DNA of 64,000 bases, from positions 620,001 to 684,000 of the forward strand of contig JALIZF010001813.1 of assembly GCA_029948255.1 (NCBI GenBank), read 5' to 3'. Origin of the DNA: Telmatactis stephensoni (lineage: Eukaryota > Cnidaria > Anthozoa > Actiniaria > Isophelliidae). Made by a program: the position numbers and the translations under genes. Under the pieces are notes generated by a model, which saw only the letters and a list, made by a program, of their open reading frames with translations, was not told the origin of the DNA and did not search any database. Shown piece by piece: positions 21,111 through 31,397 of this stretch (position 1 is its first letter; every line of letters starts with the position of its first letter).

Positions 21111-21423
21111 TGTATACGATTCAAGTAGCCAATTGTAAATTACCTACATGTAGCGAGATTTGCAATTGTAGTTAGACGAAAAAAGTGTAATAAAGTTTCC
21201 ATTATTAATGGCCCTATACTGATTGTCCATTGTTTAGCTCTAATCAATGTCATTCTGTTGTTTGAAACACTGGAAAAGCATTGACAATACGGCTACAATA
21301 CCGAAGTTTGCCTAATCACTAAGCATTGCTCCGATCGGTTTAGAGTAACAGTTATTTTTTAACATTTGTGCCATTGTTTAGTTACATCACTATGGCTACA
21401 GTACTGATCTAAGATGGCGAATA

Positions 21424-23035
21424 GTGCGAGCATATGTTGGTCAGAGAAAAAGCGTGGCTTCTGTAGTGAGACGGTTTAGTGTATCTTGTGCGACAGTTTA
21501 CAGAATAGTCAGAAAATTCCAGAGATATGGTGATGTGCGGACAGGACGAATAGGGAGGCCAGATATTAGTCGTCTCTTAACTCGTCCTCAGTTATATATT
21601 CTTGTTGAGTACATCCTTCGAAATCCTTCAGCCTATCTAAAAGAGATATGTGCTCACTTGCTTATCAGAACTGGATCGCGTTATGAGGCTGAAAGCATCC
21701 GTAGAGTCCTTAGAGGCTGTGGTTTCACTCGGAAAAGAGTAAGCGAGCTTGTAAATTACAATTGTGTGGTTCATCTTAGACGGCCATAAATAAGACTAAA
21801 TAACTAATGTTCCGTATTTACATAACTCGATATCTAGCTTAAAAAGGTAGCCTTGCAGAAAAGAGCAGAACTGATTCCGAGATATAAGAGGGATATGTGT
21901 ACCGTCCAGAAGAATTAGTCTTTCTCGACGAATCTTTCTTTGTAGGTATCATTGTTACTTCATTGAAATCTTTCAGTATTGTTGTATCAATTTTAATTTG
22001 TGAATAACTTTAGTATTTGCCTAAAGGACCGTCGCATCACAAGAAGCTATGGCCAGAGCTGGAGGGGTTTTCCTGCATTTGGGCAGTGTGTGGGAAACAG
22101 AGGGCCAAAAGTCACAGCTATGACTGCCATCTCCTACACTCAGGGGGTAATGGCTGTGCGACTCAGTACTAAGAATTTTAATGGAAGAAGGTTTTTAAGA
22201 TTCCTCAGAGATGAAGTTTGTCCGTCTCTACAGCCATACAATGGCGTTAACAGTAACTCGGTGCTTGTAATGGGTAAGTTTTATGCTGCTTTTTTTACTT
22301 TACAAGTCCCTTAATTTACGAGCCACGTCGACAATGTATCTTTATTGAAAGTGAGCCGGGCTCAAAACTAATTGCACACATACGTAAGCTTCAGAGCTGA
22401 AACCAGTAAGTTGTAAGTCAAAATCAGGATTGCTTTAATTTGTTTCGAGTGTTTCAGTTTTCATACACTTGTGCACAGTGTAAGCCATTACTTTCCTTTT
22501 TAATTAACTTTTCCTTTTTAATTAATCTGAAAAGCAAATTGTCTTGCATGCTTATGAAAACATGATCGTCCCATTCATATTTATTAGCAATTTATGCTCA
22601 GCTGTATTTTGCTTGAGTAGATAGATTTTCCATATTTTCATCTTTTCGAAATGTTTACTCATAAGAGGAGAGAATAATGCCCTCAAAAATTTTCCTTCAT
22701 GACTTTGATCTCATGCTTAAACAGTATAGTACTGCAGAACTTAATTTCCATTTATTTTCTTACTTGTTGAAACAGACAACCATGCAGTTCATCACATGGC
22801 TGAAGTAGAGCAGATAATCCTGAATACCGGAGCTCATTTGGTTTTTCTCCCTCCCTACAGCCCAGAGCTTAATCCCATTGAAGTGGTGTTTAGCCAGGCC
22901 AAAAGCTATTTAAGAGCCAACGATCAGCTATACATTACAGCGTTAGTCCAAGATATGATCAATTTGATTTTCGTTTCTTTTTTGAATGTTACACAAGCAG
23001 ATATCCAAAATATTTACACGCATTGTGGATACTAG
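21424..23035 (+). pseudogene. IS630/Tc1-mariner-like DD34E transposase gene with introns, one frameshift
   Basis: Exon 1 (from about 21424 to a GTAAGC donor near 21738) encodes the HTH region (KSVASVVRRFSVSCATVYR, GRPDISRLLT). Exon 2 (about 21847-21950) carries the first catalytic Asp in LVFLDES but has a one-base frameshift near 21893 relative to its own 5' part. Exon 3 (22019-22273) reads RSYGQSWRG and ends at a GTAAGT. Exon 4 (22778-23035) has the second Asp in DNHAVHH and the Glu in SPELNPIE, 34 residues apart. The gene stops with an intact C-terminus. No terminal repeats could be recognised, so it may be an old element or an unfinished domestication. The frameshift speaks for decay. Confidence 0.7.
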
Positions 23036-23250
23036 AGTGCAAAAAGTATTAATACAGTGAAAGAGCCTGTACTCCTTAGTACTAAATTGTGTTGTACTAA
23101 AACTTTTGTTGTAAATAGAATGCGTCTGATATTTTTTATTTAAATAAACTTCTTCATCTTCTTATAATTATTATTAATTAAACAATACAAAATTAACAAA
23201 GGATTTTGTGCTATTTTGTACAATTGTGTTAGGGAGCTTTTTCATTGTTA

Positions 23251-23508
23251 TAGAGTGATTTTCATAAACTCGTGAAATACACATTAGAGTGGTTTTCATT
23301 TGACCATGAAGGAATAGACAAACCAATAGTTGGTAGGAGACTCTAAAACCATTGTTTTCTTTTGTTTCTTAACAACTACTACAAACTAAATAGTCATTTT
23401 TCTTTCACGGTCAAATGAAAATCACTCTAGCTTATGGCGCTTTATTACACTTTGGCTCTGTTGTTTTCTATTGTATCCATTTGACTATTACACTTTCTTT
23501 AATACACT
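23251..23508. mobile_element. MITE (TAGAGTG family, copy b at 23285-23429) inside another MITE fragment
   Basis: An outer end begins at 23251 (TAGAGTGATTTTCATAAACT). It is interrupted at a TA by an almost complete copy of the 8764-8909 MITE (23285-23429), then resumes to the TTAA where E2 inserted. The far end of the outer MITE was not found. Confidence 0.75.
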
Positions 23509-23786
23509 TTAAGGTATTAGATCAGGCTGGAGCTCACCATTTTTTTTGTAATTTTTTTCTAATAGAATATCATTTATATATGTAAATTTTTGAGAAATTT
23601 GATTTATTTCAAGAAAAACCTTTTCCTTCTCGCTATTTTGGAGACTTGAAAATTGATGATTTTACCGGAAGCGGAAATGATTTTGCGAACTACGTTACTA
23701 AGGAAGAGTGAAATTTGAAACCAAAGGAAGTCAGAATACTGCACGTGTTTTCACACCTTCGCTTCGCTATTTGCTTTGGAGACATC

Positions 23787-24892
23787 ATGGCTGCAAGGGA
23801 AAATGCATTTCTTGTGTTCGACGCTGTTTTCTCCAAAGAAGGGTGCGTATTATACTATTTTACAGCACTTAAGTTTTGAGCATTGTGTAGTACTAATTCA
23901 GTATGGATTTACTTTGAAATCGACACAGTTTGACAACTCCAAGTGGTCTAAAGCGACTGCTACATAAATATTCCCTCAAACCGAACGAATCCCCAGAGGA
24001 CATGCGACATCGTATTTATCGCCGTTTGTGGTGTATAATGTGGGTAAGTGCAATGTATTCTTTGAATGCTACTGATGCATTTACCATTGCTTTGAAAGTT
24101 TGTTTGGGTATTTCCAAGGAAAGACTTGAATTTAGCCGTATAGGATGTGCTGATTTCAACATGTCTATTCATTATGTGTTTCAGTATGGAAGCAAAATCG
24201 GAGAATCTGTGGTGTCTGATGATGAAAAGCCGACCTACGTGTACCCACAGTCATTGAAAGACTTAGTGAGAGCAATAGTTCCAGGTGAATTGTCGGACTT
24301 TCCAAACCCAACTGGATCCCGTGTAAGTATTGTTATAGAATTGTCAGATGTGATACAACGATCTGTGCCTGAGTGTTTCGCTCAAAGATCATTGTGATTT
24401 ACCTTTATTGAGCTTAGAATTTTGCAAGTTTGACTTGAAAACACAGGATACACAGCAATAATAACCAAGGAAAGAAAATAACTGGCAAAGGGAGAAAGCA
24501 ACAAAAGCTTCAGGGACTTCGCTTCGTTTTGTTTCGTTTGAACGGTCCAATCACAAGTCAAACTTGCGACCACTTGCGATCTCGTTTGAATGGGGCCTAA
24601 AACCTTGAGGTCGTGTTTCCACAAAAAAGCTACAAAAGTTCGAAAATATCATACTTCCAACTGATGCAATACAATGCATTAAACACCAATCGATGTGTAG
24701 TATTATTGTGAGGTGGCCGGTCGAGTCTTTCATATCAACAAATCTCATAAACCTGGTGAAGCCCATCTTTCATTTGTCTGATTTAGAAAGAGCCACTAAG
24801 ATTTCTAGCTTGTATGTAAATCAAGGATGGTTTTCTTTTAGGTCTACGAAATAACACTACAAGACCTGGTGAATGCAAAATGGCCAAGATGA
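23787..24892 (+). CDS. Kolobok companion protein, 119 residues, four exons (E2 copy)
   Basis: Exons: 23787-23842, 23929-24043, 24185-24322, 24842-24892, with GT-AG borders and consistent phases. The ATG lies 274 bp inside the transposon end. It is homologous over its whole length to 17926-19023: NAFLVF near the start, ESPEDMRHRIYRRLWCIMW closing exon 2, PTYVYPQSLKDLVRAI and PGELSDFP in exon 3, and V.AKWP at the C-terminus. The exon 2 end, a conserved W followed by YG.KIG, looks structured; a helical, basic N-terminal half is likely. No known domain is recognised. It is intact and convergent with the E2 transposase. A DNA-binding or transposase-partner role is inferred from context only. Confidence 0.75.
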
Positions 24893-26255
24893 ATTATTTC
24901 CATTATTGAATAATATAATGAATAAGTGCTGATTACAAGTGAACAAGTGCTGTTCACTACAATGCATTTTAAAAATATACACTTATATAGTCTATAGTTT
25001 CTGTTATGCTCCATATTTGAATTAAGGCACTAAACTACAGTGATAAATATTACATACACACCTTGATACTGTCTCAAAATTTCAACCAATTTCTGTGCCA
25101 TTGGACTATATTTCACATTTAGGGAGATATATTTTATGTCCTTAATTACTGTATGAGTTATTGTTCATGAATTCGTTTGCGTCCAGTATATGAATGGGAA
25201 TAGTTTTTTAAACATGTACTAGTATGATTGATCTTCATAAACCAGTGAAATATTTAGTGCCATAGGCTCTAATGCTTTGCTTTCTATTGTTTGAATAAGT
25301 AACTTTTATTTCACTTGTTTATGAAAACAACTCCATGACACTATTTTACGAACAGCCATAATGATGTAGTGAAAAAAAGAAAGTAGTTTTATAAGAAGTT
25401 TAATTATAATTCAATATTGTTTACAAACAACAAACATCTACTCTTCAATAAAATGATATGTACAAATGAAAGTAGCCTTGATCAAGACTTCTCTATTTAC
25501 AACAGCCAACAAAGTTACAAAATATGTATATATAATATGTCACTTTCTGATAGAAAACAAAGTTATACATCCCACTATTCAATACAATGGTAGATTGGTA
25601 TTGATGTGAATATCTCAGCAATTTCACATGGCAAGTGAAATACAACTGCATAATCAATTCCTAGCAGTCAACATGCAAACTTAAAGTAATGTTCTGACAA
25701 CTGACTAAATACAAACAAAGAAGCATGAAACAACATGCACCATTTCATTACTCAAATGAGTCAGTAGGAAATAAAACATGGGATCGTTAGATTATTCAGA
25801 GACGTATACCCCCCTCTACTGCTTTTCTGCATACTCTTCACATTATGTTGCATACTAAAATGGTAACTGGTACACTTATATGATGTGACAGTACTCTATA
25901 TTAGACTCTTTCTTTACATTACTAAAGGCATGCAAACATTAGTTTCAGCTGGAATGTGTTTGTACTTATATTAATTATACAGTGCATGCCAAATATATCA
26001 GTGAAACAATGTATTGTCTAATAGCACTACTTTGAACAAACTAGACAGCACTGGATCAGTGGAACAGTGCAAAGAACAGTAGTCACATAATTAGCTGTTT
26101 TTGCATTTATTTGAGTGATTCATGCCCGAGTGAAATTTATTATTTGATAACAAAATACTTTTAGGTACTAGTAGTAAAGAACCATTTCACAGGTATATGG
26201 CATGCACTACTTACATTTTTTTTTCTCTTCCACTAGTATTTCGAACAGAATTACT
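24893..26255. other. Gap between the convergent E2 genes
   Basis: No credible reading frame. A decayed MITE of the TAGAGTG family is likely at about 25225-25338: CTTCATAAACCAGTGAAAT at one side and ATTTCACTTGTTTATGAAAA at the other. Confidence 0.5.
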
Positions 26256-29200
26256 TTAACTTTTTTGTTTGCTGTTTAAAGGGCAGTTCTTATGTGATGT
26301 TCTCTTGTGATCTGTTGAGCCACATCGGCAGGTTCTTCCACTTATTACTGTCACAACTGATTCAGATTCTCCTGCTTCTTCTACACCTTCACAATCTTCT
26401 TCATCATCATCATCCCCAGCACCATATGAATGAACAACACTCTGACGCTTCAGCCACTTTCTTCTTTCTTTCTGGTCCTCAGCCCTTGCCACCTTCATTT
26501 TTATCCTATTTGCCTTTGCATGATCAGTTTTCTGCTTCTCCAACACATTGGCTCTCTGCAGATTTGCTTTTTGCAAAGCATCCACCACAGCAGGTATGAT
26601 TGGAAGACCTAATCTCTCATATAAGTCGATCACCCAGTGATAGGATGTGCCTCTAACTTCATGGCACCAGGACATGTTTCCTTGACAAAGGCCTGCATTT
26701 GTTGAACACACATAATGCAATCTGAAAAAAATGAAAATCATTTAAAAAATAAACAAAACAAAACATTGAGAGGTAGGCATCATAAAAGTAAACAAAAAGC
26801 CACGGGTACAGTTGAGAACTTAGTGGATATTTAATGACTGTGAGCAAGAGATAAAATAATGCATGTTTTTGTTCTTACTGCTTCAGCACCTACATGTAGT
26901 CCATATTTTCTTGCATTAGAACCACTAAACATGTCACGGTAAACATTGGGTTATAAACATGTTTATGAGCTGGACTGTAAAATAATATTTTTCGAAAAGA
27001 GCAATAATGCAAAAAATGTCTACTTTAATCCCAACTTGTCACATTGTATATGCTACAATGTAAATGTTATTTTACCATCCAGCTCAATAGAATGTTAGAA
27101 ACACTTATCTGAAAATGCTCTAACAATCAATTGATGGAGTTTGATGAGCTGTCAAACCATCTATACAGTCACTCTCAAAAAGTAGTCAATAATAAAGTCT
27201 TTTGCATATTTGTTTCAATTTTTAAGCTTTAGCTGCCAATCTAAAAAAGCACTAAACACAATAATACAACAAGTAGACTGTGTATACTAAAGTATTTTGA
27301 ATTAAAAATTCCGCTTGCAGTAATTATAAGACATTATATACAAATGACTTTGTGAACTGGACTATCATTTGTGAGAATGTTTATATGGTTATTATATATT
27401 CCTTGCATCATTGCACACTTCATACCTGTTGAGGCTTTGTGACTTGGCACGGAAATGAGGTAGAACATTAAAATGTGCTTCACATTGGTTGGAATGGCCC
27501 CTGCCCATTTCTGGATGAATGACAGACTCTGCATCATCAGCTCTTCTACTACACTCAATATGATATGCCACCCAATGAAAGTCACAGGTCAGTGGGCACT
27601 TGGTGGAGTAGGGTTTTCCCTTGCATTTAGGCTCAGCATCACTATCACATTTCTTGCAAGTGCAAGAACGTTTTGGGTGGAAGTCCCCCTTCCATTTGTG
27701 AATGTCTCGACAGTGGTATTTTGATATGGTGCGCAATCGTCTTGCATAATCAGCAGCATCAACACTTTGCTGCAAGATGCAAAAATGGTTGATCTTTGCA
27801 TTCCTTAGAAACTCTTCCAAGAAGCAGCCACACTTCTTCTTGTGCCTTGAGCAATGGCATCTGCTAGTTACTAGTGGAAATTGCTTCTTATATTTCTTTT
27901 GGTAGTCCTTAGAGAACTCTTTCTTTTTGGCCATTTCTTTGAGGTTGTTTCCATGAGCACGTCCAACATGTCCCCCACATTTGTAAACTTTTGCATCTGG
28001 ATAATGCACAGCAACTGAGATCGCTGAACTGGAATCAGCATCTTGCCACACCGTGTTGATATTGCATTCCTCTTCTTTGGCCTGTGCATAGCATTCATCT
28101 GCAAGGACTCCTTCCATGGATTTTGCAGTTCCTTCGTAAAGGTCCTCTTCCACAACATCATCTCCTCCCCTCATGCATTTGTGGCCGTACCACAACAAAC
28201 CTCCTGTCATATAGTTCTTTATAATGAACGTCCCATTCTTACTGAAGTGACCTCTGGTGTACCACACACCGTCAGAGGTTACTACAGCCTTCTTCCAACT
28301 CCCTAACTCATCCTCTTTCTTCGCTTCCATTCTACTCTTTTCCTCATTGCACTGTTCATCTAGAATATCAGTAATCATTGGGTAAACCATCTTGATAATT
28401 TCATAGTAAGGGTTTTTGGACACACAGCTGATGCCAAGAAAATGTTTCAGAGTTCTTTCAAATTTTGCAAACCCATGCCCAGAGATAAAAAATGCCACAC
28501 CAAGGGCAAGTCCAACAACAGTTCTCTTTGAGCCTTCAACATATGCAGAGCCTTGGAAATTGACTTCTCTGAGCTTGCAGTTGTTACAGATGAACTGTGC
28601 TTTCAAAGAACCTCCATGACCATTTGGTTCAACTTTTGCCAGAACAAGAATGCCTATCAAAAATTAAAACAAATTAGAATTTACACAATGACATTTTAAT
28701 TAGAATGGGTTAGAAAATACTTGGTAATAACTAGCCATATTTAATAGAAAGTAAAATGCTGCTAGCAGAAAAATGGTGTATCTACATTAGCAGAACTGTT
28801 CATGAAAGAACACTGCTTTCTCTGATATCAAATATTTCTTGTTTATCTCCTGTGCATTGTTTGACGAACACTGCTAGTTGACCTTCCTATATTGTACTGC
28901 AGAACATAATTCTCCAGCGTTGCCGCACACATACAGTTCAAACTACTTGGCACTTTGAGTAAAGCAAATTGTCAAACAATCACAAACAAGCTAGTGTAAT
29001 AATGATAAAAAACTAACTGATTTTAGCTTGTTAGGAAAAGAGGTAGCTGGATACATATTTTAATTGTTGTTTTGGTTCATGTGCGTAAATATGCCTGGAT
29101 TTACCTGAACTATTGTGAGAGAGTAATCGGTGTTAAGCAAAATTTCGATTCACGAGAAATTTTAGTGATATTATTGAGTTTCTACAGATATTTTACCACC

Positions 29201-29954
29201 TAAACTTACTGGAGACGACAACAACATCGAAACTTTACCGACCATAATAATAAGGAATATGATGGTTACTACCTAATATTATAACTGTATAAAGACATTA
29301 ATATTGCAAAATATAATGCCAATATAAAATATTTTTCAGGAAGCATATAAACTTAACGAAAATTACCTGTGCGTTTGAAACCAAGTTTCATTATAAATGA
29401 TACTGTAAAAGGTTCTTTTGCTTGACAAGTGAAGATACAAAAAAAAACAATATACACTTACCATTACAATCAATAGTAGAACATCGAGAAGTTTCATTAA
29501 TCTGCTCCACTAAATCCATGAGTTGGGTTGTCTCACATACAAAGAGACGTCTCTCCATCACTACACCCGTGTTATCACATAAGCTTAATTATTTGTGGTC
29601 ACTTTCTTCGGAAGACACAGAGTGTTCTGACGAAGAATGAAACTCGTCTGTGTCTTGCTCTGAGCTTAAACTGCTACCAGCAATTAATTCTTCATCTATA
29701 CAGTCCAACATGCCTCTTTCTTTAATAATTTTCTTTACTGCTGAGTGTCCTTTGTATGTGGTCTTCCCTGGACTTATGAACTTCATTCTCCATTCACTCC
29801 CTCGACGGTACGTAGAATGGCGCCACTTAGATGGTAAAGTCATGTTTAATCTACTTCCAACACCTTTTCCTCTTTTAAATGCAGCTTTCTTGCCTCTTTC
29901 TATTGCTAAATTCTTCAATTCTTGCTTAGTTTTCTTTTTCTTCGAAGGCACCAT
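26256..29954 (-). CDS. Kolobok-like transposase with MBD-like N-terminus (E2 copy)
   Basis: Exons: an MBD-like frame 29954-29589 (YRRGSEWRMKF.SPGK..Y.....AV), then about 29561-29462 (TTQLMDLVEQINETSRC), 28653-27426 and 26721-26256. Counting from a Met at 28660, the core has CxxC (25-28), candidate catalytic Asp130 (TSDG), Asp207 (WQDADSS), C228-x2-H231 (CGGH) and Glu394 (GRGHSNQCEA). A CRCGSTDH..SHKNCPLN knuckle ends the protein. The core is unbroken and holds all three acidic residues, so it looks catalytically competent. The link between the first two exons is uncertain: the MBD frame ends in TAA, and either a GCTG|GTAGCA donor near 29693 skips it or translation starts at the Met at 29558. 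Transposase family by TTAA duplication and C-x2-H: Kolobok-like. Confidence 0.75.
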
Positions 29955-30704
29955 TTTGAATTTGACTGTCTTTCACGCACTAAGTTTACCGGAAATGTCG
30001 TCATCCATAGCAACGGATGCAAACATTGGGATTGACAGGGGTGGGGTAGAGACAACAACATAAAATTAGCCGAAATTCGTCAGTACAGCGGATTCTTTGA
30101 AAACAAAATGGCGTAATCTAGTGTTTAGACCATCTTGGTGATTATTTTGGTCAGTTTGAATGCTTTCAATTGATTTTTCGAAGACAAATGGAACTTTATT
30201 GTTTAGGTATTCTATGTAAGGTTACAAAAACCTAAAATTAAGAAAGGGAATGTAACTTTTTGATGAGATTTTTGGCACAACATTTGAGTACATAATGGAG
30301 AATTGTAGTTTTGCGACCGTTCGTATGGTGTTTGGTTCATGAGTTATACAATTCTAAACTCATTTCACGAGCGAAAAGGTAAACAATGCTATTTCTCAGA
30401 ATGGATTGATCAGATCGACGGTTGCAAAACTACGATTTTGTGTGTTTGGCTCATAAACAAATATTCGCTTTCGTTTTTCAGAAATAATGAATACTGGTGT
30501 AGAAAAACGCAAAAAACTTGAATTCACCTGTTTTTGGAAACTAATCCTGTTAACACCTTCTGAAATCTGAGACTCAAGAAAAGTTGTAATAATCGTATTT
30601 GGGATATCTCGTTTACCATTCCACATCATCAAAACAAGTACAGATCATCTACTTTTTATTGTATTTTTTTTCAAAATGACCCTAAATTTGCCTGATCTAA
30701 TACC
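29955..30704. other. E2 5' region of the transposase gene
   Basis: Non-coding, between the MBD exon and the E2 right terminal repeat; the transposase promoter should lie here. An AAAATGGCG motif occurs at about 30106. No further gene is seen. Confidence 0.45.
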
Positions 30705-30712
30705 TTAAGTAG

Positions 30713-31005
30713 TAGAGTAATTTTCATAAACCTGTGAAATAAATACTAGTTAATGTGTAATAATCAAATAAGAACAAAAGAAAACAATTGAATTAGGTTC
30801 TATTAATGTGTATTAGTTTAGTATCTATTTCACGGGTTTAGAGTGATTTTCATTAGACTGAAACAATTACTAATAGTCAGTGTTTAATAGTGTCTAACAG
30901 TTGTATTGCAACAAAAGAAAACAATGGGTGCAGAGTCTATTAGTGCCTATTAGCTTAGTAACTATTTCACAGTCCGGTGAAAATCACTCTATGAAAACCA
31001 CTCTA
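30713..31005. mobile_element. MITE with a second MITE nested in it (TAGAGTG family)
   Basis: The outer copy runs from TAGAGTAATTTTCATAAACC to TGAAAACCACTCTA. The inner copy, GAGTGATTTTCATTAGAC to GAAAATCACTC (30841-30989), sits between TA 30839-30840 and TA 30990-30991. Removing it restores GGGTTTATGAAAACC, so the target duplication is TA. Confidence 0.9.
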
Positions 31006-31062
31006 AGTTCCATCACTCGAAGTGTGATCACTCTACTGCAGCTGCACGGTTTAGAGTTTGTA

Positions 31063-31382
31063 CTATTAGACCTTTTTGCCGTAACACTATTTTCTAACTT
31101 CGTGTACCTTGAAACAAAGAACTGCATCGCAGGATGTGCGGAAATGTGAACTTTTGTTTGAAATAAAACTTCCCTTTGTCTTCCAATCAAGAAGACATTA
31201 ATATGGCTCCAAGTTCTGTTGCTCGAAGCCTTATTTTTATGCATTCTTGATTGGGAGACAAAGAGAAGTTTTATATTATTTCAAACAAAAGAAGTTCACA
31301 TTCCGCACATTCTACTATGTAGTTCTTTGTTTCAAGATGCACGAAGTTGGAAAATAGTGTTATGGCAAAAAGGTCTATTATG
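31063..31382. repeat. Foldback repeat with arms of about 130 bp
   Basis: 31063-31193 and 31245-31382 are inverted copies (for example AGACCTTTTTGCC..AACACTATTTTC against its complement near 31350-31378), around a loop of about 50 bp. As RNA or single-stranded DNA it would form a long hairpin. It lies just downstream of the gene at 31398-33874. Confidence 0.85.
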
Positions 31383-31397
31383 ACCAAAACAACATGA

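Larger units (their letters stand above)
23513..30704. mobile_element. Kolobok-like DNA transposon E2 (TTAA target duplication, two genes)
   Basis: The termini GGTATTAGATCAGGC (23513-23527) and its reverse complement (30690-30704) are perfect over 15 bp and flanked by TTAA at 23509-23512 and 30705-30708. Length 7.2 kb. It carries the companion gene on + (23787-24892) and the transposase on - (29954-26256), the mirror image of E1. The transposase-side subterminal sequence (GGGTCATTTTGAAAAAAA) resembles that of E1 (GGGTGTCATTTGAAAAAA). The companion-side sequence shares CTCACC with E1. Confidence 0.85.

Noticed and set aside
24382..24624. Minus frame inside an intron of the E2 companion gene
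   Set aside because: Covered by a well-supported intron, with no domain.
29422..30063. Plus frames over the E2 MBD exon
   Set aside because: Antisense of the MBD-like exon, which has the recognisable motif.
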